Positions 1-6,206 of a stretch of DNA of 7,512 nucleotides are shown one piece after another (positions within the stretch are counted from its first letter, which is position 1; each line of letters opens with the position of its first letter). The notes under the pieces were generated by a model. It had not been told where the DNA came from and did not search any database. It saw nothing but the letters and a program-made list of their open reading frames with translations. The DNA lies in assembly GCA_964517765.1 (NCBI GenBank), contig CAZFEN010000036.1, positions 1 through 7,512 on the forward strand. Direction: 5' to 3'. The position numbers and the translations under genes were made by a program. The stretch comes from Hydromicrobium sp964517765 (lineage in GTDB: Bacteria; Actinomycetota; Humimicrobiia; Humimicrobiales; Humimicrobiaceae).

Positions 1-1210
1 CCCTGCTTTCTTTTATTGTCATTTTTTCTTTATTAAGCAGAGCGCTTAAATCTCCCATTATCCAGTTGGCAATATTTTTCGCGTTACTGTAGAAGCTGCA
101 GCACCTCTCAAAATAATCCGCCAGATCCCTGTCATTTGCAAGAAAATTGCTATCGTATGCGGAAAGGTTATACTGTTTCTCAAATCTTTTTGCTTTGGCT
201 GCAGGCAGTTCAGGAATTGTCTTTTTGATATCCTCAACTATCTTACTTTCCATATAAATCGGAACGAGATCAGGTTCCGGAAAATACCTGTAGTCATGGG
301 CCTCTTCTTTGGACCGGAGGACCTTGGTGGTAGCTGTCTTGCTGTCGTAATGCCTTGTCTGCTGGATCACCTTATTCCCGGCTTCCAGGACCTTTATCTG
401 CCTTTCGACTTCATATTCCAGCCCTTTTTGCAGAAATTTAAAAGAGTTTAAATTTTTAATCTCTGCTTTTGTGCCGATCTTTTCGCTGCCCTTTTTCCTT
501 ATGGAAACATTGGCGTCACATCGGAGGCTTCCTTCTTCCATGCTGCAGTTACTTACATCCAGAAACAGGATCAGATTCCTTAAAGCTATCATATACTCCC
601 TTGCTTCCTCGGGGGACCTTATATCCGGTTCGGTTACTATTTCTATAAGAGGGGTTCCGGCCCGGTTAAAATCAACAATGCTGGCCTCTGATTCGCTTAT
701 TCTGCCGGTCGTTCCCGTATGCAGGAGCTTTCCGGTATCTTCTTCCATGTGGACCCTCGTTATGCCCACTCTTCTCGTGTAATCTCCCATATCCACATCC
801 AGGTGACCTTTTACTCCCAGAGGAAGGTCGTATTGCGAGATCTGGTAATTCTTGGGCATATCAGGGTAAAAATAATTTTTACGGTGAAAGATCGTATAGT
901 CCTTTATCTTGCAGTTCAATGCGAGTGCGATTTTTGTGGCATACTGGACTGCCTTCCTGTTAGTGACCGGCAGAGATCCCGGATGCCCCAGGCATACCGG
1001 ACAGGTATATATGTTTTTATCCTCACCAAAGGAAAGCATACAGCCGCAGAACATCTTTGTTTTAGTACAGAGTTCGACATGCGCCTCCAACCCTATGACT
1101 GGCTCATACTTGTTTTCTGCCGGGTTGCTTTTTATCAGGTCCAATTTATTTTCTTCTGATTCGTTGCTTTTATTTATTTCCGATTTGTTGTTTTTGTCTT
1201 TAGTGTCCAT
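1..1210 (-). CDS. gatB: Aspartyl/glutamyl-tRNA(Asn/Gln) amidotransferase subunit B, 3' end beyond the window
   Basis: GatB is the tRNA-binding and kinase/transamidase subunit of cytoplasmic GatCAB. It phosphorylates the misacylated Glu or Asp on tRNA and amidates it with ammonia from GatA. The minus-strand frame is uninterrupted for 403 codons from the ATG at 1210 to the window edge; the family is usually about 475-480 residues, so the C-terminal helical/tail part is missing only because the window ends. The core begins near residue 35 with YEPVIGLEAHVEL. A CxC...CxxC zinc site is present (C55, C57, C70, C73, in FCGC and CPVCLGHPG). The GatB signature VDFNRAGTPLIEIVTEPD lies at 179-196, and MEEGSLRCDANVSIR at 224-238. 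The first ~34 residues are an extra Lys/Asn/Glu/Ser-rich tail. No good Shine-Dalgarno sequence precedes the ATG, so the start is less certain than the identity. It lies 97 bp after the end of gatA, counted from stop to start. Confidence 0.96.
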   Translation of the reverse strand, partial: MDTKDKNNKSEINKSNESEENKLDLIKSNPAENKYEPVIGLEAHVELCTKTKMFCGCMLSFGEDKNIYTCPVCLGHPGSLPVTNRKAVQYATKIALALNCKIKDYTIFHRKNYFYPDMPKNYQISQYDLPLGVKGHLDVDMGDYTRRVGITRVHMEEDTGKLLHTGTTGRISESEASIVDFNRAGTPLIEIVTEPDIRSPEEAREYMIALRNLILFLDVSNCSMEEGSLRCDANVSIRKKGSEKIGTKAEIKNLNSFKFLQKGLEYEVERQIKVLEAGNKVIQQTRHYDSKTATTKVLRSKEEAHDYRYFPEPDLVPIYMESKIVEDIKKTIPELPAAKAKRFEKQYNLSAYDSNFLANDRDLADYFERCCSFYSNAKNIANWIMGDLSALLNKEKMTIKESR

Positions 1211-1287
1211 AATTTATCTTTGTAAAATCTATGTATAAAATATAATTAAAATAGTTGTAAGTATTATTTAAAAAACATTCTCGCAAA

Positions 1288-1315
1288 TCTCTCATCTCTC
1301 AGCTCTCATATCTCA
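1288..1315 (-). repeat. Four tandem heptamers (TGAGAGA-type) across the gatA stop codon
   Basis: Read on the minus strand from 1315 to 1288 the units are TGAGATA, TGAGAGC, TGAGAGA and TGAGAGA. The first unit encodes the last GatA residues, the second begins with the gatA TGA stop (1308-1306), and the last two lie in the spacer before gatB. The repeat is seen directly. Heptanucleotide tandem repeats are known in intergenic DNA of some bacteria, for example the STRR repeats of cyanobacteria. A function here is not established. Confidence 0.8.
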
Positions 1316-2587
1316 GGCTTATCTTTAAAGCCTATCGTCTTTTCAAGACAACTCGCTGCCTTAAGAACATTATCTTCCCTCAATATGTTCCCGATAATAT
1401 GCAGTCCGATGGGCAATCTTTCCTCCGACAAACCTGCCGGAATCGATATTGCCGGCAGCCCCGCAAGGTTTACGGGAATGGTACATATATCAGACATATA
1501 CATTGTAAGAGGATCTTCTATCCTTTCTCCGATCTTGAAAGCCGTCGTGGGTGATGTCGGAGAGATCAGGACGTCAAACTTCCCAAAAGCTTTCTTAAAA
1601 TCATTTATGATTAGCGTTCTTACCCTCTGCGCCTTCTCGTAATATGCATCATAGTAACCGGCTGACAGGCAATAGGTCCCTATCATTATCCTTCTTTTTA
1701 CCTCTTCGCCAAATCCTTCCGCTCTGGTCCTCTGGTACATTTCCCTTAAGGTCCTTGCCTGTGCATTCCTGTACCCGTACCTTACTCCGTCAAATCTTGA
1801 TAGGTTCGAGCTTGCTTCGGAAGGTGCGATAATGTAATAAACATCAAGCGCATATTCAAGGCTGGGAATCGAGACTTCTTCGACTTTACCCCCCATATCT
1901 TCGGCCATCTTAATGGTCCTCTGAACTGCTTTTTTTACTTCCGGGTCAACTCCTTCTGACATCAATTCTTTTATGACCCCTAATTTCATACCCTTTATAT
2001 CTTCTCCCAGAAAACTTTTAAAATCCGGGACCGCGGCATCTATGGATGTTGAATCATTCCCGTCATGCCCGCAGATCACATTGAGCATGGCCGCACAGTC
2101 CTCTACATCTCTTGCAAGGGGCCCTATCTGGTCAAGAGAAGATGCAAATGCCACCAACCCGTATCTTGATACCCTCCCGTATGTGGGTTTGAATCCCACT
2201 ACTCCGCAGAGAGACGCTGGCTGCCTGATTGAACCGCCGGTATCTGATCCCAGCGAACATATGGCTTCCCCGGCCGCCACGCTTGCCGTGGGCCCTCCGC
2301 TTGATCCCCCGGGCACCCTTCTGGTATCCCAGGGATTCCTTACCGGCCCAAAATAAGAGTTTTCATTGGATGAACCCATGGCGAACTCGTCCATGTTAGC
2401 TTTTCCCACCAGTATATAATTACGGCTTTCGAGCCTGCCAATCACCGTTGCATTATAAATTGGGATATAGTTTTCGAGAATCCGTGAAGCGCAGGTGGTG
2501 GTTATATTTTTGGTGCACATATTGTCTTTTATGGCTACCGGTATTCCTGTAAAATCAGCAATCTCGATACCGTTGGAACCTATAAGC
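1306..2587 (-). CDS. gatA: Aspartyl/glutamyl-tRNA(Asn/Gln) amidotransferase subunit A, 5' end lost in assembly gap
   Basis: GatA is the glutaminase subunit of GatCAB. It is an amidase-signature enzyme that hydrolyses glutamine and passes ammonia to GatB. The frame is open from the gap edge at 2587 to the TGA at 1306-1308. The ATG at 2518-2520 is internal: the 22 codons upstream of it read in frame as TGIPVAIKDN and flanking residues, which carry the catalytic lysine. Numbering from that internal Met, the triad is Lys(-2), cis-Ser73 in PGGSSGG and nucleophile Ser97 in GSDTGGSIRQP. The spacings of 75 and 24 residues match Lys79/Ser154/Ser178 as I recall them for Staphylococcus aureus GatA. By that alignment about 59 N-terminal residues are missing and the whole protein would be about 485 residues, normal for the family. 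The signature has Pro-Thr after SSGG, where Ser-Ala is usual. The partners gatC and gatB lie immediately upstream and downstream. Confidence 0.96.
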
Positions 2588-2687
2588 NNNNNNNNNNNNN
2601 NNNNNNNNNNNNNNNNNNNNNNNNNNNNNNNNNNNNNNNNNNNNNNNNNNNNNNNNNNNNNNNNNNNNNNNNNNNNNNNNNNNNNNN
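2588..2687. other. Assembly gap of 100 N
   Basis: There are exactly 100 N between gatC and gatA. A round 100 is the usual placeholder for a gap of unknown size. Family lengths suggest about 48 GatC residues and about 59 GatA residues are missing, roughly 320 bp if the genes abut, so the true gap is probably longer than drawn. Reading frames must not be carried across it. Confidence 0.97.
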
Positions 2688-2827
2688 GTGTCCACCTTGC
2701 TTATATTTGCCACATGGTCAAGTATCCTGTCCAATTGAGAAGTGATTTTATCTATGTCCTTCTCGTCGAATTCCAATTCGGCAAGTTTAGCCACGTGTTT
2801 TACGTCATCTTTAGAAATTCTTTCCAT
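2688..2827 (-). CDS. gatC: Aspartyl/glutamyl-tRNA(Asn/Gln) amidotransferase subunit C, 3' end lost in assembly gap
   Basis: GatC is the small, roughly 95-residue subunit that wraps around GatA and GatB and stabilises the cytoplasmic complex. The frame starts at the ATG at 2825-2827 and gives 46 full codons before the N run. The visible half has the family pattern: a start resembling ISKDDVKHVAKLAELEF, then a helix LDRILDHVANISKVD, where the family normally continues with a Thr...Val-Glu-Pro segment. The last visible bases (AC-) are consistent with that Thr. The second half is in the gap. Bases after the gap that extend this frame are gatA read out of frame and are not part of GatC. A weak Shine-Dalgarno-like AAGGCGG (2832-2838) sits only 4 bases before the ATG. 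It is the first gene of gatCAB, 138 bp downstream of the protease gene. Confidence 0.93.
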
Positions 2828-2883
2828 TTAGCCGCCTTTTTTTATTTATTTATTTTTGCTTAAAACATCTGCCGCAAACCAAA

Positions 2884-2928
2884 TCTAAATAACATTTTAG
2901 CAGATATTTTACTCTAATAATATTTTAG
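2884..2928 (-). repeat. Imperfect direct repeat of 16/17 bp upstream of gatC
   Basis: On the minus strand CTAAAATATTATTAGA (2928-2913) recurs as CTAAAATGTTATTTAGA (2900-2884), 28 bases apart start to start. Each copy begins with CTAA and has TTAG near its end, giving a weak dyad. The copies flank and overlap the candidate gatC promoter, so they could bind a regulator, but the region is so AT-rich that chance is a real alternative. Confidence 0.4.
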
Positions 2929-2935
2929 GTAACAA
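2906..2935 (-). promoter_or_regulatory. Candidate sigma-70 promoter for gatCAB
   Basis: On the minus strand TTGTTA (2935-2930) and TAAAAT (2911-2906) are separated by 18 bp and match the -35 and -10 consensus at 4/6 and 5/6. This would give a 5' leader of roughly 70 bases before the gatC ATG. The match lies in very AT-rich DNA where such matches are common. Transcription from ligA through the protease gene is an alternative. Confidence 0.35.
2918..2932 (-). promoter_or_regulatory. Copy 1 of a 15-base motif shared by the gatC and ligA upstream regions
   Basis: The minus strand reads TTACCTAAAATATTA about 90 bases before the gatC ATG. The ligA upstream region has TTACCTAAAAAATTA (6062-6048), identical except for one A/T. 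It overlaps the candidate -35 and spacer here. It could be a shared promoter element or regulator site; the base composition makes this uncertain. Confidence 0.3.
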
Positions 2936-2965
2936 TATAACTAATTAATAAATAATTATCACATT

Positions 2966-3727
2966 TTAATATAATTTTATGATCTCGAGCCGCCCCAGCA
3001 GTATCAAGATCAATATCAGGTTGTAAACACCATGCAGGAAAATCGCCGGCATCAATGATTTTGTCTTTTCAAACAGATAAGCAAGGATCCATCCGATAAT
3101 CATTAGAGGTATAAAGCTGTAAATTTCCAGATGGACCAGTGCAAATAAAAAAGATGAAAGGAAAAGCCCCGCATTGACTCCCCAGCTTTTCTTAAATGCT
3201 GAATATACGAATCCTCTGAAAAAAATCTCTTCACTAAATGGGGCAATTAATGCCACCACTACCAGCAGGATATTACTTGATATGCTTCTGTTTTCAACCA
3301 GTATTTCGATCTTACTGGAAGGTGCTTCCATCCCGAATATCGAATTCATTAGAAATACATAGAGAAAGCTTACAAGAAAAATGGCCAGCAGTGAAAGAAA
3401 GCAGTACCAGATAGTCCTGGCAATACTATAATATCTCAGACCCAGATCTCTCAGGTGCGCTTTTCTCCGGAATATAGCAAAAAACCAGACTGCTCCCATC
3501 ATAAGTATTACCTGAATCCCGTAAAGGACGGTGAAGCTTATATTAGTTATGTTGGAAGAATTAAAAAATTGCTCGTTTTGCAGAAGAACAAATAATTTCG
3601 CCGAACCGAAATAAATACCGACAAGAACAGCCGCCAAAAATGCGATAGAGATCAGGGCATCAAAAGCGTTCCACTTTATATCCATGACATATCCTTTTGT
3701 CCGGAGTACGTCCCTATCATCACCCAT
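2966..3727 (-). CDS. CPBP family intramembrane glutamic/metal-type protease
   Basis: This is a polytopic membrane protein of the CPBP (CAAX protease and bacteriocin-processing, Rce1-like) family. The open frame reaches an ATG at 3754 that lacks any ribosome binding site. The ATG at 3727 (GAGG six bases upstream) and the ATG at 3685 (AAGGA six bases upstream) are better starts, giving 253 or 239 residues; I chose 3727. Numbering from 3754, the family motifs are all present: EEIFFR (E175, E176, R180), FALVH (H208) and HGVYN (H241, N245). About seven hydrophobic segments lie near 32-50, 70-95, 115-138, 160-175, 193-210, 213-230 and 235-254. In bacteria such proteins cleave membrane substrates or take part in bacteriocin self-immunity; the substrate here is unknown. 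It lies 90 bp (from the chosen start) downstream of ligA and may be co-transcribed with it. Confidence 0.9.
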   Translation of the reverse strand: MGDDRDVLRTKGYVMDIKWNAFDALISIAFLAAVLVGIYFGSAKLFVLLQNEQFFNSSNITNISFTVLYGIQVILMMGAVWFFAIFRRKAHLRDLGLRYYSIARTIWYCFLSLLAIFLVSFLYVFLMNSIFGMEAPSSKIEILVENRSISSNILLVVVALIAPFSEEIFFRGFVYSAFKKSWGVNAGLFLSSFLFALVHLEIYSFIPLMIIGWILAYLFEKTKSLMPAIFLHGVYNLILILILLGRLEIIKLY

Positions 3728-3738
3728 ATTCTTCCTCA

Positions 3739-3783
3739 CCTTATTTATTATCATCTATATTCATAATTGCCTTATTTATCATC
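3739..3783 (-). repeat. Short direct repeat at the 5' end of the protease gene
   Basis: On the minus strand GATGATAAATAAGG (3783-3770) recurs as GATGATAATAAATAAGG (3755-3739), the second copy carrying three extra bases. The second copy contains the ATG at 3754, which suggests that this ATG arose from a duplicated leader segment and is not the start. Each copy ends in AAGG. Confidence 0.45.
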
Positions 3784-3817
3784 GGTTATATTTATCAATT
3801 CAGTCTTATTTAATAAT

Positions 3818-5977
3818 TTAATCTTTTATCATTTTTTTAAAATCTTCTTCGGATATCACCCTTATATTTAACTTCACGGCATCGTCCAGTTTGCTTCCCG
3901 GGTCTTTACCCGCAAGAACCATACCGGTACTTTTGCTGACACTCGAAGTCACTCTGCCACCGAAGTTTTCGATAATCTCACTTGCCTGCTCTCTTGAGAA
4001 ATCATCGAGTTTGCCGGTAAGGACAAAGGTCTTTCCGGCAAAAGCTTCCTTTTCCGAAACCTTTTTTTGCGCGGAGCCGAAATTGAGCCCTGCTTTTCTT
4101 AATTTCTCGATAACTTCAAGGTTCTGCCCCTGCCTGAAAAAATTAACCACACTTTCCGCTATTTTTGGCCCTATCTCTTTTATTTCTTCGATCCGCTCAT
4201 ATCCCACACTCATCAAGCTGTCAAGGTCAGGAAATATCTTTGTAAGTATATCCGACGTATGGGAACCGACATGCCTTACTCCCATTGCAAAAAGCAACCT
4301 CGAAAGAGGTCTTTGCTTGCTTTTTTCTATGGCTTTAAGAAGATTATCGGTAGATTTTTCTTTGAAGTTTTCAAGGGATAAAATGTCATCATATTTCAAG
4401 TAATAAATATCCGCCGCATCCCTGATTAGTTTTTTATCTAAAAGTTTCTCAATAACGGCAGGTCCCAGTCCATCTATATCCATGGCCCCTTTTGAGGCAA
4501 AGTGAACCATCCTTTCATACTGCTGGGCAGGACAGGCCATCGAGGTACACCGGAGTGCCACCTCGCCTTCCGTTTTTACCACATCCGACCCGCATACCGG
4601 ACACCGGTCAGGCATGCTGAATTTTTTCTGACTTCCGTCTCTTCTTTCTTTTATGACCTTTACGATTTCAGGTATGACATCTCCTGCTTTATGTATCACC
4701 ACCCAGTCGCCTACCATTACATCTTTTCTCTTTACTTCGTCTTCATTATGCAGGGTGGCGTGTGAAATAGTGGAACCCGCCACTTTTACAGGATCGAGGA
4801 CGGCTACCGGTGTAAGTGTCCCGGTTCTTCCGACATTTACTTTTATATCGAGGATACGGGTAACCTCCTCCTCCGGAGGAAATTTATAGGCAATGGCCCA
4901 CCGGGGATTCCTTGAGGTCTGGCCCAGTTTCTGCTGATAGGAGAATTTATCAACTTTTACGACCACTCCATCCGTTTCGTAGGACAGGGTTTTCCGCTTC
5001 TCTTCCCAGCTCTCCAGATACCTTTTGATCTCTTCGAATCCTGCAGCCTTTTTTATATTCGGATTTATCTTTAGCCCGATTTCCGATAGATATTCAAGCA
5101 TTTCGTGATGGCTGGAAATACTAAGCCCGGAAGGAATAACCACTCCGTAAATAAATACATTAAGTCTTCTTCTTGCGGTATTCCCCGGATCTATTTGCCT
5201 TAGCGACCCCGCCGCAGCATTTCGGGGATTTGCAAAAGTCGGAAGCCCTTCCTCTTCCCTTTCGGTATTTATCCTTTTAAATTCATTCTTCGCAAGATAT
5301 ACCTCGCCTCTTACTTCCAGTCTCGGAGGGATCTTAAGGCCCGGTTTTTGGAAAAGCTTGAGTGGGATAGCTCTTATGGTCCTCAGGTTGGAGGTTATAT
5401 CCTCGCCGGATATACCATCCCCCCTTGTCGCGCCCCTTACAAATAATCCGTTTTCATAGACAAGCGAAACTGCCGAACCATCTATCTTGAGTTCACATAC
5501 AAACTCCACTTCATCCTCGCCCCTACCAAGATCTTTATATACCCTGGTAAGAAAATCCTTTAGTTCCTCATAACTGAATGCGTCCTGAAGGCTTAGCATC
5601 CTTTCTCCATGTTCCACAGTACCGAAACCGCCTTCCAGAGGCGCTCCTATTCTCTGAGTGGGAGAGTCAGGAGTTACGAGCGCGGGGTATTTTTTCTCAA
5701 GTGCCTCAAGGTTTCGCATAAGTCTGTCATACTGCGCATCACTTATAATGGGATTGTCTTTAATATAATAGTAATAATTGTGCCTTGCCAGCTCATCTCT
5801 TATGGAATTTATGATAACTTTTGGATCTTCTACTTTTCCCACATCTATATTAAGGAAGTTTTCAAGTGTTTCGGGGGAAGTATCAGATCTTTTATCAGCA
5901 GCATTTCTATCGGTGGTTTCTTTATCGTTTACTTTTTTGTTACTCCCCTTGTTATTTTTATATTCTTCTTTTTTCAT
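3818..5977 (-). CDS. ligA: NAD+-dependent DNA ligase LigA
   Basis: This is the essential bacterial ligase that seals nicks in replication and repair by adenylating itself from NAD+. All domains are present in 719 residues. Domain Ia includes NYYYYIKDNPIISDAQYD (68-84) and SPTQRIG. The adenylation domain has the active-site lysine K164 in ELKIDG, FANPRNAAAGSLRQ (248-261) and WAIAYKFP (360-367). These are followed by the OB fold, a four-cysteine zinc finger (C459, C462, C477, C482), helix-hairpin-helix repeats (about 500-635, with GVRHVGSHT and EIGPKIAESV) and a C-terminal BRCT domain (about 643-719). The usual length is about 670; the excess is a Lys/Asn/Asp-rich N-terminal tail of about 50 residues before the family core. 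Start at the ATG at 5977: no strong Shine-Dalgarno is visible, only GGGA about nine bases upstream. A GTG at codon 46 is possible but also lacks one. It is the first gene of the minus-strand cluster and is divergent from the AbiE-like pair. Confidence 0.97.
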   Translation of the reverse strand: MKKEEYKNNKGSNKKVNDKETTDRNAADKRSDTSPETLENFLNIDVGKVEDPKVIINSIRDELARHNYYYYIKDNPIISDAQYDRLMRNLEALEKKYPALVTPDSPTQRIGAPLEGGFGTVEHGERMLSLQDAFSYEELKDFLTRVYKDLGRGEDEVEFVCELKIDGSAVSLVYENGLFVRGATRGDGISGEDITSNLRTIRAIPLKLFQKPGLKIPPRLEVRGEVYLAKNEFKRINTEREEEGLPTFANPRNAAAGSLRQIDPGNTARRRLNVFIYGVVIPSGLSISSHHEMLEYLSEIGLKINPNIKKAAGFEEIKRYLESWEEKRKTLSYETDGVVVKVDKFSYQQKLGQTSRNPRWAIAYKFPPEEEVTRILDIKVNVGRTGTLTPVAVLDPVKVAGSTISHATLHNEDEVKRKDVMVGDWVVIHKAGDVIPEIVKVIKERRDGSQKKFSMPDRCPVCGSDVVKTEGEVALRCTSMACPAQQYERMVHFASKGAMDIDGLGPAVIEKLLDKKLIRDAADIYYLKYDDILSLENFKEKSTDNLLKAIEKSKQRPLSRLLFAMGVRHVGSHTSDILTKIFPDLDSLMSVGYERIEEIKEIGPKIAESVVNFFRQGQNLEVIEKLRKAGLNFGSAQKKVSEKEAFAGKTFVLTGKLDDFSREQASEIIENFGGRVTSSVSKSTGMVLAGKDPGSKLDDAVKLNIRVISEEDFKKMIKD

Positions 5978-6047
5978 GAACCAGCATCCCGGGTAAAAAA
6001 ATATTTATGCAAATAATTTTATATCATTATGCCTTATATTCGTAGTG

Positions 6048-6062
6048 TAATTTTTTAGGTAA
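6048..6062 (-). promoter_or_regulatory. Copy 2 of the 15-base motif shared by the ligA and gatC upstream regions
   Basis: The minus strand reads TTACCTAAAAAATTA about 70 bases before the ligA ATG. It differs at one position from the copy at 2932-2918 upstream of gatC. Both copies are in the same orientation and at a promoter-like distance from a cluster's first gene. Its role is inferred only. Confidence 0.3.
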
Positions 6063-6159
6063 AACTATTTCTTTATTTTTAATTTAATATTATTTTCTAT
6101 AAAAGTTATATTCTTTATATTTATCATAATAATACTATTTTAAATAATTCTTTCTGAAT

Positions 6160-6206
6160 CAATTAATTGACTTATTTTACAATTAGTATATAATATGTAT
6201 CAATTA
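6160..6206 (+). promoter_or_regulatory. Candidate autoregulatory operator: three phased CAATTA copies
   Basis: CAATTA occurs at 6160-6165, 6180-6185 and 6201-6206, start-to-start spacings of 20 and 21 bp, close to two helical turns each. They cover the region just before the -35, the promoter spacer, and the predicted start site plus the first base of the ATG. The first copy is part of a perfect 12-bp palindrome, TCAATTAATTGA (6159-6170), that overlaps the -35. AbiEi antitoxins are known to repress their own promoter, so this is a plausible binding region. The link is inference, and AT-rich DNA raises the chance of coincidence. Confidence 0.4.
6167..6194 (+). promoter_or_regulatory. Sigma-70 type promoter for the AbiE-like cassette
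   Basis: TTGACT (6167-6172, 5/6 match to the -35) and TATAAT (6189-6194, perfect -10) are separated by 16 bp. A start site at the usual distance falls near 6201-6203, only three to five bases before the ATG at 6206. No ribosome binding site precedes that ATG. The arrangement predicts a leaderless or nearly leaderless mRNA. Confidence 0.65.

Larger units (their letters stand above)
5978..6205. promoter_or_regulatory. Divergent spacer between ligA and the AbiE-like cassette
   Basis: This 228-bp, strongly AT-rich spacer must carry the start signals for both directions. The plus-strand promoter at its right end is clear and is listed separately. For ligA I see only weak -35/-10 matches, for example TATAAG near 6039-6034 on the minus strand. 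No small gene, RNA gene or hairpin terminator was recognised. Confidence 0.5.

Noticed and set aside
471..1238. Three overlapping plus-strand open frames of 103-146 codons
   Set aside because: They lie opposite gatB, whose minus-strand frame is continuous and rich in family motifs. The plus-strand translations show no recognisable domain.
1211..1305. Possible separate promoter for gatB (TTACAA, 17 bp, TATACA on the minus strand)
   Set aside because: Only 3/6 and 4/6 consensus matches in AT-rich DNA; too weak to annotate.
1385..2356. Plus-strand open frames of 62-127 codons
   Set aside because: They are opposite gatA and result from its codon use; no start signals or domains were seen.
2495..2863. 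Frames on both strands that run through the N block
   Set aside because: They are open only because N codons hide stops. The minus-strand tail after the gap is gatA read out of frame, not the end of GatC.
2966..3754. Historical Abi family label of the CPBP protease as a link to the AbiE cassette
   Set aside because: The shared name is historical. The protease is on the opposite strand, belongs to the ligA-gat cluster, and nothing ties it to AbiE function.
3891..4889. Plus-strand open frames of 78-170 codons
   Set aside because: They are antisense to ligA, which has every expected domain on the minus strand.
5609..6016. Plus-strand frame of 135 codons with hydrophobic stretches that could look like a membrane protein
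   Set aside because: The hydrophobic runs are the reverse complement of the Lys/Asn/Glu-rich LigA tail; there is no independent coding evidence.
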